From CAZYTO01 sp964650405 (GTDB lineage Bacteria; Acidobacteriota; Thermoanaerobaculia; Gp7-AA8): a stretch of 19,009 bases of DNA. Below the pieces are notes generated by a model, which saw only the letters and a program-made list of their open reading frames with translations, ran no database searches and was not told the origin of the DNA. A program made the position numbers and the translations under genes. The first letter of the stretch is position 1. The number at the start of each line of letters is the position of its first letter. Shown here in pieces: positions 7,142-13,927 of this stretch. The stretch spans positions 1 to 19,009 of the forward strand of contig CAZYTO010000085.1 in NCBI GenBank assembly GCA_964650405.1. Reading direction: 5' to 3'.

Positions 7142-7207
7142 ACCACTTTCGCTACGCAAGTGGTACTGAGCCAATCGCCGTGAGTGGTCCGGTGCGGCGA
7201 GCCACTT
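7142..7207. promoter_or_regulatory. Cluster of AGTGG-type sites, probable MocR regulator binding region
   Basis: Four copies of an (A)AGTGG(T) core lie between the divergent dehydrogenase and regulator genes: ACCACTT (7142-7148, reverse), AAGTGGT (7158-7164), AGTGGT (7183-7188) and CCACTT (7202-7207, reverse). The two forward copies, AGTGGTAC and AGTGGTCC, are direct repeats 24 bases apart. The first two form an inverted pair. MocR-family regulators commonly bind repeated elements of this sort, and the AAGTGGTACT here resembles the AAAGTGG-type motif described for actinobacterial PdxR. No clear -35/-10 pair could be assigned. Confidence 0.5.
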
Positions 7208-7231
7208 CGGATCTATCATCAGATCGGCCCG

Positions 7232-8710
7232 ATGAAGAACCCCGCCGGCTACACCCTGGCCGCACTCGCGCTCGACGCCGGCCTCCCGGTGCCGCTGCAC
7301 CAGCAGCTCTACGATCGTGTCCGCGCGGCCATCCTCCAGCGGCAGCTCCGCGGCGGCACGCGCCTGCCGTCCACGCGCAGCCTGGCCGGCGACCTCGGTG
7401 TGTCGCGCAACACCGTCCTCACCGCCTTCGATCAACTCATCGCCGAGGGGTACCTGGAGGGGAGGAGCGGCTCGGGGACGTATGTGGCGCGCGCCATTCC
7501 GGACGAGCTGTTGTCGCTGCGCAACCGGGCCGGCGTGAAGGCGCACGTGCCGCGGCCCCCGCGCATCTCGCGCCGCGGTGCCGCCCTGCCGCAGGTCACG
7601 CGGAACGCCGAGCGCCGGCGTGCCTTCGAGCCGAGCATCCCGGCCATCGACCTCTTCCCGGTGCGGGTGTGGGCGCGGCTGGTGGCGAAGCAGTGGGCGA
7701 GGAGCGGGCCGGGCATGATCGAGTCGCTGGCGTACGGCGATGCGGCGGGGCTGATGCGCCTCCGCGAAGCGGTCGCGCACTATGCCGGCGCCGCGCGCGG
7801 CGTCACCTGCGAGCCGGGGCAGGTGATCATCACCAACGGCCTCCAGCACGGCCTGGAGATCGCCTCGCGCGTCCTACTCGATCCCGGCGATCACGTCTGG
7901 TTCGAAGACCCTGGCTATCGCGCCGCGCGCGCCACCCTCGGTGCCGTCGGCGCCAGCATCGTCCTCGTCCCGGTCGGGCCCGACGGACTGGACGTGGCGC
8001 AGGGACTGGAGAAGTGCGCCTCACCGCGCCTCATTTACGTCACGCCGTCGCACCAATTTCCCCTCGGTGTGACCATGTCCGCCGCCCGAAGGCTGCAGTT
8101 GCTCGAAGTCGCCCGCCGCGCCGACGCCTGGGTCCTCGAGGACGACTACGACAGCGAGTACCGCCACTCCACGCGGCCCATTCCGTCCATCCAGGGCCTC
8201 GACACCCACCAGCGCGTCATCTACCTCGGCACGTTCAGCAAGGTTCTCTTCCCGGCCCTGCGTCTCGGCTACCTCATCGTCCCGCCGGCCCTGGCCGAGA
8301 CGTTCATTCGGGCCCGCACTCTCTCGGGACGCATGTCGCCGACCATCGACCAGGCCGTCGTCGCCGACTTCATCGAAGAGGGTTACTTCGACCGTCACAT
8401 CCGCACCATGCGCAGCGCCTACCGCGAGCGCCAGGAAGCGCTGCTCGACGCCGGCCGCAAGCACCTCGACGGTCTCCTGACCATCCGCCCCTCGCAAGCC
8501 GGCATGCACGTCCTCGGCTGGCTGCACGGTCTCGACGACCGCAAGGCCTCTGCCGCCGCGAACGCCGTCAACATCGAAGCGCCGCCCCTCTCCGCCTACT
8601 GCGTCGACGTGCAGATGGACCCGGCCTTGCTGCTCGGCTACGGCGCGGTCACGCCGCGCCAGATCAAGGCCGGTGCGGAGACGCTGGCGCGGGCGCTGGA
8701 GTCGGCGTGA
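7232..8710 (+). CDS. MocR/GabR-family transcriptional regulator (GntR HTH fused to aminotransferase fold)
   Basis: This 492-residue protein has a GntR-type winged helix at residues about 20-86 (PLHQQLYDRVRAAIL, RLPSTRSLAGDLGVSRNTV, YLEGRSGSGTYV). A long linker leads to a fold-type I aminotransferase domain. That domain has AYGDAAGLMRLREAVA (167-182), VIITNGLQHGLE (198-209), EDPGYR (225-230), YVTPSHQFPLGVTMS (269-283), EDDYDSEYR (303-311) and FSK with Lys337 as the PLP-binding lysine. The MKNPAG start at 7232 matches family N termini; a GTG at 7184 would add an unconserved leader. GabR-type members sense GABA and PLP and activate gabT/gabD. Its divergent position next to a succinate-semialdehyde dehydrogenase supports a GabR-like role. 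A PdxR-type or other role remains possible. Confidence 0.92.
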   Translation: MKNPAGYTLAALALDAGLPVPLHQQLYDRVRAAILQRQLRGGTRLPSTRSLAGDLGVSRNTVLTAFDQLIAEGYLEGRSGSGTYVARAIPDELLSLRNRAGVKAHVPRPPRISRRGAALPQVTRNAERRRAFEPSIPAIDLFPVRVWARLVAKQWARSGPGMIESLAYGDAAGLMRLREAVAHYAGAARGVTCEPGQVIITNGLQHGLEIASRVLLDPGDHVWFEDPGYRAARATLGAVGASIVLVPVGPDGLDVAQGLEKCASPRLIYVTPSHQFPLGVTMSAARRLQLLEVARRADAWVLEDDYDSEYRHSTRPIPSIQGLDTHQRVIYLGTFSKVLFPALRLGYLIVPPALAETFIRARTLSGRMSPTIDQAVVADFIEEGYFDRHIRTMRSAYRERQEALLDAGRKHLDGLLTIRPSQAGMHVLGWLHGLDDRKASAAANAVNIEAPPLSAYCVDVQMDPALLLGYGAVTPRQIKAGAETLARALESA

Positions 8711-8878
8711 TCCGCGCCTCGATTCCCACGCCCTGTAGTTGGCCGTCGTCGACGGAGACTCGTCGCATTGTGTCTTCAAGTATGTCTCGAGTCAGCCCCC
8801 CAGCCCATCTTCAGCGCGGCGGATGTGCGTCGCTAACGTCGCCTGCGTTTTCGGCTTGTGCTGATTCCTGCTTTCTCG

Positions 8879-9409
8879 TCACGCTAACCGAACACGCTCC
8901 GCGAGTACGTCGATATCAACACTCCGATCCGTTTCCACCTCGAGGACCTGTCCGATACCCAGCGGCCCGAGCGCCTTGGTCGCTTCGAACCGTGCCAGCA
9001 GCTCAGCGAAGGACCACCGCTGATCGAAGTGGCTCGGGTGGCGTGTACGACGAGTGAAGCGCTCCACGGCAGCGGGCGCGGGGCATTGGCAATAGATCTC
9101 GATCAACGGTCCGGGAAGGCGGCGTAGCCAATCGACGGGCGTCCCCGATTCGCCGCCGGCACGCGGATGTTTCCACCACGAGGCCACAACTGCGCCGCTT
9201 GCGCACGTGACCGCTTCTTGGAGTGCCACATCGGCGAGGCGGCTCAGCTCTGTTCGTTCCGCGGGCGTGGAGGGCGAGTGATCCACGAACAGCGCCTCCA
9301 GGAATGTGTCCTTGTCGAAGAGCGGTAGTGCCAGCGCGCGGGCCAGCGCGAGTGCCAGGGTCGACTTGCCTGAAGCGGGAAGCCCGCTGACGATGACGTA
9401 TTGGTTCAC
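8879..9409 (-). CDS. Small P-loop kinase (AAA_33-type ATPase)
   Basis: This 176-residue soluble protein starts with a strand and a Walker A motif, VIVSGLPASGKST (residues 5-17). DKDTFLEALF (32-41) follows, then a WWKHP stretch, IEIYCQCPAPAAVERFTRRTR as a likely lid region rich in arginines, and a C-terminal DIDVLAERV. The layout is that of AAA_33 / small-molecule phosphotransferase-like kinases such as gluconate kinase or chloramphenicol phosphotransferase relatives. The substrate cannot be named. The GTG start at 9409 lies ten bases after the stop of the hydrolase gene, so it is probably the last gene of the tetR operon. No strong ribosome site is seen, which also suggests translational coupling. 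Confidence 0.8.
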   Translation of the reverse strand: MNQYVIVSGLPASGKSTLALALARALALPLFDKDTFLEALFVDHSPSTPAERTELSRLADVALQEAVTCASGAVVASWWKHPRAGGESGTPVDWLRRLPGPLIEIYCQCPAPAAVERFTRRTRHPSHFDQRWSFAELLARFEATKALGPLGIGQVLEVETDRSVDIDVLAERVRLA

Positions 9410-9419
9410 CGCGAGAAGC

Positions 9420-12326
9420 CTACCGGCAGCCCGTCGAATCCGGTGAGGCCTGCAGCACGCATTCGAGCACCGGATCGCGGCCGTTCCGCTCGTCGGCCAG
9501 CGACGGTTGGATCTCCCAGTCGGGCTGGATCACGTTCTCCGGCCCGTTGGTGAACTGGTAGAACTTCGTGGAATAGCGCGCCACCAGCCGGGAGTGGGGG
9601 AGCGTCATCTCCCGCGGTTCGGCGTAGCTGTTCGGCTTTTCGCCGATGGTCTGGCCGGCCAGGATGGCATTGGTCTCGGCCCGAAAGTGCGCGGCGTTGG
9701 CCATGGCCGCCGAAAACGTCAGCGGGCCCACGAGCACGAAGAGGTGGCCCTTGCGGTTGATCTCCGACAGCTCGCGCAGCGGGCGAATCAGGTAGCGCAG
9801 CCCCTTGGTGTAGTCGCCGCCGCCGTTCTGGCGCATGTCGATCACCAGCTTGTCCGGCTTCTTCTCCCGGATGGCATCCAACAGCGCGCTGGCGTGGCTG
9901 GCGAGATCCTGGTAGCCGCGGAAACTGCAGTAGATGGCATGCGACTCCGGCACCTCCACGAACCAGAAGCGCTCCTTCGGGTTCCGGCGGTAGAGAGGCT
10001 GCTGCCTGGCGAGCCGGACGAGCGCGGGCCGCGGCACCACGGCGCGAAGCTCGATCACCGCCTCATGGCCCTCGCCGTCGGCCAGCGTGTAGTGGACGCG
10101 GCTGCGCTCCTCGGTGATGCCCGAGCCGTGCAGGAAGATTCCGCGCGCCAGGTATTGAGGCACCAGCGCGTTGCGCAGTGGCGGATTCTCGTCCTGCGAG
10201 ACCGAGGTGGCCATGATGGCCGCGGCTTCGGAAATCGGCGTCTGCTCGACCTTGACCACGCACCAGCCGAGGTACTGCTCGAATGGAGGAGCGATGGCGA
10301 CGACGTCGATGTCCTCGCCGAAACGGGCCAGGTCGATGGGAAAGAGAGCGGCGTCCTCGGGAATGGTGATGTACGTGTGCCCGTCGCCGATCCTGGCGTC
10401 GATGCGGTTGAGGGCCACGTAGATCTGATCGCTGTCCATCTCGCCGAGACGCTGATCGAGCGCCGCGATCTCCGCGTCGAACTGCGCGCGCGGGGTGTGG
10501 TGGAACGCGTCGGCGTGCCGCCGCGGCATCTCGTTCGCGAAGAATTGCAGGTCCTCGCGCCATTGGTCGACGGGGAGATCGATCGGCCCCGCGCGGCGCA
10601 CGGCGGGCAGCACGATCCGGGAGCCGGGGTACACCGTGGCCTTGAATCCCCCCGTCGCGGCAAAGGCGGACGTGTCGCTGCCGGCCAGAAGGAGCTCGAG
10701 CTTCGATCCTCGCGGGATGACGGCGGAGAACGGCAGCAGGGTCATGACCACGTCGGTGGTCGTGTCCGCCGCGAGCGGCTGGGCATCGCGCCGTTGGTAG
10801 GTGTGCAGCGTCTGCTGCGCGGCGTCCGCCTGCCGGTGAAGCAGGCGCAACTGGCCTTCCGTGAGATAGAGCGGCTTGCCCTGCGGATCGATGGCCACGA
10901 GGTAGGCGAAGAGCGAGGGGTCGGTTCGCGCCGTGGCGATGCGGAGCCGCAGAATCGCCTGGCCGGTGAGGGCCAGCGGCCCGGTCAGCGGCGCGGTGGA
11001 GAAGTGCGCCAGCTCCAGCATGCGCGCGAGCGCCTTGCCGTAGAGCACAGGCTGGCCTCCCAACTGGGTGTGCCAGCGGTTGTCGTCGCCGGTCGTGCTC
11101 TGGGCCAGCTCGACCTCGATATTCTCCGTGGAAGGGGCCGTGCCGAGTGACGATCCGCCTTCGAGGTAGTACGTCCGCGGTTGGGTGCCCTTCGGGGGCC
11201 AGACAGTGGTCGTCTGCCATTCGTTCGCGCCGATGGTGAAGTAGTCGATGCGGCGCGACGGCGCCGGCGGCGCAGCTCCCGTCTTGAGATGGCCGTCGAA
11301 GAAACGGAGCGCCGCCATCCACTGTTGCTCGCGGCTCGGGACGACCGGCTCGGTCGCGGGGAGGAAGGGATTGGCGTTGAACGCCGCGCCATGACTCCAG
11401 GCACCGATGACGAGGTGCTGGTCATTGTCGAATTCGCGGAAGCGTTGCAGTGCTCCCTGCACCGTCCCGGCGTCGAACCAAGCGGCCAGGATCAGCATCG
11501 GCACGTGTGATCGCTTGAGGGCGGCGCGGACGCCGAAGATGGAGAGATCGAGGAGCGAGCGGCCGTCGCCTCCGGCCAGCGGGTCGTCGAGGAACTCCGC
11601 CGCCTTCGTGGCAGCGTGGATGTCGACGTTGTGCGCGTGCTCCGCCACGGCCGCGCGGAGGAGGGCGCCGCCGGTGTCGCCGTCGACCGGCTTCGCGTCC
11701 GGACCGCCGTTCGCCTCGGCGCTGAAGTTCTGAAAGTCCTCGAGCAGCCACTCGTCGTACACGCCGCCCGGGCGCACCAGGTCGGTGTAGTAGTTGTAGT
11801 CGCCGGACCACGGCGCCACCGCCCGCACCGCCGGGTGGCCGGTTGCCGCCAGCAGCTCCGATGCCGTGCCCTCTACCGAGGTGCCGATCGCCCCGGCGCG
11901 CCCGTTCGACCAGGGCTGCTTCACGATCCAGTCGACGACCTCCCGGAGGTCGCTGACCATGTCCCCGCCGAAGCGGATCGTACCGAACGAAGCACCGGTG
12001 CCGCGCTGGTCGACCAGCACGCGCGCGTATCCGTGTCCCGTCCAGAACCGCTCCTCGCCGGTGACGCTGCCGTCCACCGGCGCGCGCCCGAATTGGGCGA
12101 TCTTCAGAAGGGCGGGCAGCGTGCGGCCGGGAGGAAGCGGCTGCGGCAGCACCACCTCGACCGCGATGCGCGTCCCGTCCTTCATCGGCACGTAGACCGA
12201 CGACGAGCGCACGGCGGAGAACTCCGGCGCGACGGCCGGTCCGTCGAAGGGGCTCTGGCCGGCGGCGGGGGCGGCGTTGGCCAGGGAGAGGAGTACGAGG
12301 AGCGGCAGGATGCACAGCGATTTCAT
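9420..12326 (-). CDS. Secreted CocE/S15-type hydrolase fused to an S41-like protease domain
   Basis: This 968-residue precursor starts at the ATG at 12326 with a clear signal peptide (MKSLCILPLLVLLSLANAAPAAGQ). Residues about 40-340 are a CocE/NonD (X-Pro dipeptidyl peptidase S15-like) alpha/beta hydrolase. The nucleophile Ser150 is in IGTSVEGTASE, Asp285 is in AAWFDAG, and His312 is in AWSHG. Residues about 355-575 are the jelly-roll domain usual for this family. From about 588 an S41-like module follows: EDLQFFANEMPRRHAD, IGDGHTY (647-652), DKLVIDMRQNGGGDYTKGLRYLI, TFSAAMAN with probable nucleophile Ser872, and GEKPNSYAEP. Such hydrolases cleave esters, amides or N-terminal dipeptides. The substrate here is unknown. 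AAAAGGAG lies seven bases before the ATG, and the ATG overlaps the tetR stop (ATGA). The fused layout is unusual. Confidence 0.9.
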   Translation of the reverse strand: MKSLCILPLLVLLSLANAAPAAGQSPFDGPAVAPEFSAVRSSSVYVPMKDGTRIAVEVVLPQPLPPGRTLPALLKIAQFGRAPVDGSVTGEERFWTGHGYARVLVDQRGTGASFGTIRFGGDMVSDLREVVDWIVKQPWSNGRAGAIGTSVEGTASELLAATGHPAVRAVAPWSGDYNYYTDLVRPGGVYDEWLLEDFQNFSAEANGGPDAKPVDGDTGGALLRAAVAEHAHNVDIHAATKAAEFLDDPLAGGDGRSLLDLSIFGVRAALKRSHVPMLILAAWFDAGTVQGALQRFREFDNDQHLVIGAWSHGAAFNANPFLPATEPVVPSREQQWMAALRFFDGHLKTGAAPPAPSRRIDYFTIGANEWQTTTVWPPKGTQPRTYYLEGGSSLGTAPSTENIEVELAQSTTGDDNRWHTQLGGQPVLYGKALARMLELAHFSTAPLTGPLALTGQAILRLRIATARTDPSLFAYLVAIDPQGKPLYLTEGQLRLLHRQADAAQQTLHTYQRRDAQPLAADTTTDVVMTLLPFSAVIPRGSKLELLLAGSDTSAFAATGGFKATVYPGSRIVLPAVRRAGPIDLPVDQWREDLQFFANEMPRRHADAFHHTPRAQFDAEIAALDQRLGEMDSDQIYVALNRIDARIGDGHTYITIPEDAALFPIDLARFGEDIDVVAIAPPFEQYLGWCVVKVEQTPISEAAAIMATSVSQDENPPLRNALVPQYLARGIFLHGSGITEERSRVHYTLADGEGHEAVIELRAVVPRPALVRLARQQPLYRRNPKERFWFVEVPESHAIYCSFRGYQDLASHASALLDAIREKKPDKLVIDMRQNGGGDYTKGLRYLIRPLRELSEINRKGHLFVLVGPLTFSAAMANAAHFRAETNAILAGQTIGEKPNSYAEPREMTLPHSRLVARYSTKFYQFTNGPENVIQPDWEIQPSLADERNGRDPVLECVLQASPDSTGCR

Positions 12327-12931
12327 GAACGAGCTCCTTTTCGCGCGACCTTGCGGCGAGCGGCCGTTGCGGCGGCGCGCGCCGCGAGCAGCTCCAGCGT
12401 GACCGCGGCCAGAATCCCGAAGTTGCCCGCCGCCGCCCGCACGCGCCGGCGGCGGACGATGAATCCGAGGTAAGCCATGTAGATGTACTCGGCGAGATTG
12501 CGATCGCCGGTCATCTGCTCCAGCAGCTCGATGCGCTTCAGCTCTTCGCGGTTCGCGCGTCTGGCCACGCTGGGGGACACCGCCGCCCAGGCGAAGATCG
12601 CCGCGTCGGACGGCCACTGTCCCCGCTCGCTCAGCGTGACCCGCCGTTCCAGCTCCGTGAAGAAGGCCCCGAGCCGGTCGCGCAGGTTCTCCGCGTTCAG
12701 CGGCCCCTCGTCCACGATCTCACGGAGAAACGTCTTCTCCGTCTCCCACTCGACGAGGAGGGCCTCCATCAGCTCCTGGCGATTCCGGAAGTGCCAGTAG
12801 AAGCTCCCCTTCGTCACGCGGAGATCGCGGGCCAGCGTCTCGACGCGGACCGCGGACGGCCCGCCATGGAGCAGCGCCTTGCGCGCCGCCTCCAGCCACT
12901 CGTCTCTACCCAGCCGCTCCGTGCGTTCCAT
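12323..12931 (-). CDS. TetR-family transcriptional regulator
   Basis: This 202-residue protein has a typical TetR N-terminal helix-turn-helix (about residues 11-52: WLEAARKALLHGG, VRVETLARDLRVTKGSFYWHFRNRQEL). A helical ligand-binding domain follows (FLREIVDEGPLNAENLRDRLGAFF, DAAIFAWAAVSPSVARRANREEL), with a basic Ala/Arg-rich tail. It is the first gene of a probable operon with the CocE/S41 hydrolase, whose ATG overlaps its stop. One palindromic operator overlaps its own start codon and a second lies about 40 bases upstream, so negative autoregulation and control of the hydrolase are likely. The ligand may be a substrate or product of the hydrolase; this is inference. Confidence 0.93.
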   Translation of the reverse strand: MERTERLGRDEWLEAARKALLHGGPSAVRVETLARDLRVTKGSFYWHFRNRQELMEALLVEWETEKTFLREIVDEGPLNAENLRDRLGAFFTELERRVTLSERGQWPSDAAIFAWAAVSPSVARRANREELKRIELLEQMTGDRNLAEYIYMAYLGFIVRRRRVRAAAGNFGILAAVTLELLAARAAATAARRKVARKGARS

Positions 12932-12943
12932 ACGGTGACGTAT
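12930..12943. promoter_or_regulatory. TetR operator copy 1, over the tetR start
   Basis: ATACGGTGACGTAT is a palindrome apart from the centre. It extends to CCATACG / CGTATGG arms (12928-12934 and 12939-12945) and overlaps the tetR initiation codon. It matches copy 2 at 12 of 14 bases. Confidence 0.7.
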
Positions 12944-12970
12944 GGTACGGAGCAGTGATGGCTCATGTCA

Positions 12971-12984
12971 ATACGGTACCGTAT
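12971..12984. promoter_or_regulatory. TetR operator copy 2
   Basis: ATACGGTACCGTAT is a perfect 14-bp palindrome whose centre is 41 bases from that of copy 1, in the tetR upstream region. The half-site ATACGGT and its mirror are shared by both copies. That is the pattern expected for two TetR dimers flanking a promoter. A further partial GGTACC follows at 12991. Confidence 0.72.
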
Positions 12985-12996
12985 GGTGACGGTACC

Positions 12997-13026
12997 TGTT
13001 ACCCGTTACGGGTTACCTGGTACCCG
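12997..13026. repeat. 30-bp TACCC-rich intergenic repeat, copy A
   Basis: This copy begins TGTTACCC and ends GGTACCCG. It matches copy B (16493-16522) at 24 of 30 positions without gaps. Both copies are built from imperfect 7-8 base TTACCCG/GTACCCG units and sit downstream of a minus-strand gene's stop. Copy A continues in looser CCCG units to about 13050. Confidence 0.6.
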
Positions 13027-13060
13027 GGACCCGTCGCCCGGCACCCGCATCTCCCGCCGC

Positions 13061-13753
13061 TCACGGCAGCTCGAGCGCCGCGCGCAGCTCCTTGCGGGCC
13101 GCCTCGAGCGCCGCGTGGAAATCGTCGCGCCCGAAGAGCGTCTGCGCGATGACGCTCCCGGCGATCCGGCCGGCCTCCACGTCCGTGCGGAAGTGAACGC
13201 CGGCCACGATGCGGTTGAATCCGTACTCCGCCGCGCGGGCCATGATCTCCCGCCGCTTCTCGGGAACCATGTCCGCCAGCACGATGCCCATCAGCGTGCC
13301 GCCCGTCGAATGGCCGGACGGATACGAGCCGGACTTGGAGAGCTTGGCCACCGGGTGCACGCGATCGCTCATGACGAAGGGCCGCGGTCTCTTGTAGGCC
13401 TCCTTGGCCGGATCGACGATCGCCCCCTCCGTCTCATGAAGGCGCGCGAACAGCTCCCCGGTGCGCGGCAGCGCGTCCTTCGTGAACCGCGGACCGAGGA
13501 CGTCGGCGAAGCGCCAGATCGTTTCGTCGCTGTCGTCGCGCGCACGGTTCGCCATCTCCGGTGTGCGCTTCGACTGGATGGACAGTACCTCGGCCAGCTC
13601 GCCGCGCGTCTGTGGCGAGTCGTCGGGCGGGGGAGGCGGGAGGATCCTGACCAGATCGACCTCGCGCGGGGTGAGGAACGATTGCCCTTGCGCGGCAGCG
13701 CCGGCGAGGAGAACGAAGGAGAGGGCGAGCAGAAAAGCGGCAGCCCGTTTCAT
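13061..13753 (-). CDS. Secreted class A acid phosphatase, PAP2 superfamily
   Basis: This 230-residue precursor has a signal peptide (MKRAAAFLLALSFVLLAGAAAQGQ). It carries the PAP2 motif set of class A non-specific acid phosphatases: K-x6-RP (Lys117 to Pro125), PSGH (145-148) with the active-site histidine, and R-x5-H-x3-D (Arg181, His187, Asp191). The third motif has Asn-Arg instead of the usual Ser-Arg. These enzymes hydrolyse phosphomonoesters in the periplasm. The ATG at 13753 starts the signal peptide; no Shine-Dalgarno is evident. It is divergent from a TonB-dependent receptor, with a Pho-box-like repeat between them, so control by phosphate supply is plausible. Confidence 0.92.
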   Translation of the reverse strand: MKRAAAFLLALSFVLLAGAAAQGQSFLTPREVDLVRILPPPPPDDSPQTRGELAEVLSIQSKRTPEMANRARDDSDETIWRFADVLGPRFTKDALPRTGELFARLHETEGAIVDPAKEAYKRPRPFVMSDRVHPVAKLSKSGSYPSGHSTGGTLMGIVLADMVPEKRREIMARAAEYGFNRIVAGVHFRTDVEAGRIAGSVIAQTLFGRDDFHAALEAARKELRAALELP

Positions 13754-13835
13754 CGCGCGCAGCGTAACGGCCGGCCGCGGTACCGCCGTGCAGCGCCGGT
13801 GAAGCCGGCGTAAAGAATTTGGCGGCTCGGCCGGA

Positions 13836-13868
13836 CTTCACCCGTTCTTCACGCCGCCTTCGTTGTTC
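13836..13868. promoter_or_regulatory. Three 11-bp-period direct repeats, Pho-box-like
   Basis: CTTCACCCGTT (13836), CTTCACGCCGC (13847) and CTTCGTTGTTC (13858) start exactly 11 bases apart. An 11-bp period of direct repeats is the hallmark of PhoB/PhoP sites, and CTTCACC resembles the GTTCACC unit of Streptomyces PhoP boxes. They lie between the acid phosphatase and receptor starts. No phoB or phoP gene is in the window. Confidence 0.42.
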
Positions 13869-13927
13869 AGACCCATCCGTGACCGTAGCGTCTGCCCACT
13901 AAACATCCGGATGGAGGTCTTCGCCCG

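Noticed and set aside
7180..9057. Long plus-strand frame overlapping the MocR gene
   Set aside because: It is a shifted-frame shadow rich in Arg/Pro/His. The MocR frame has the full domain set.
13794..13810. CGCCGG / CCGGCG inverted repeat upstream of the acid phosphatase
   Set aside because: A 6-bp GC palindrome of this kind is frequent by chance at this base composition. It has no T-tract and no partner copy.
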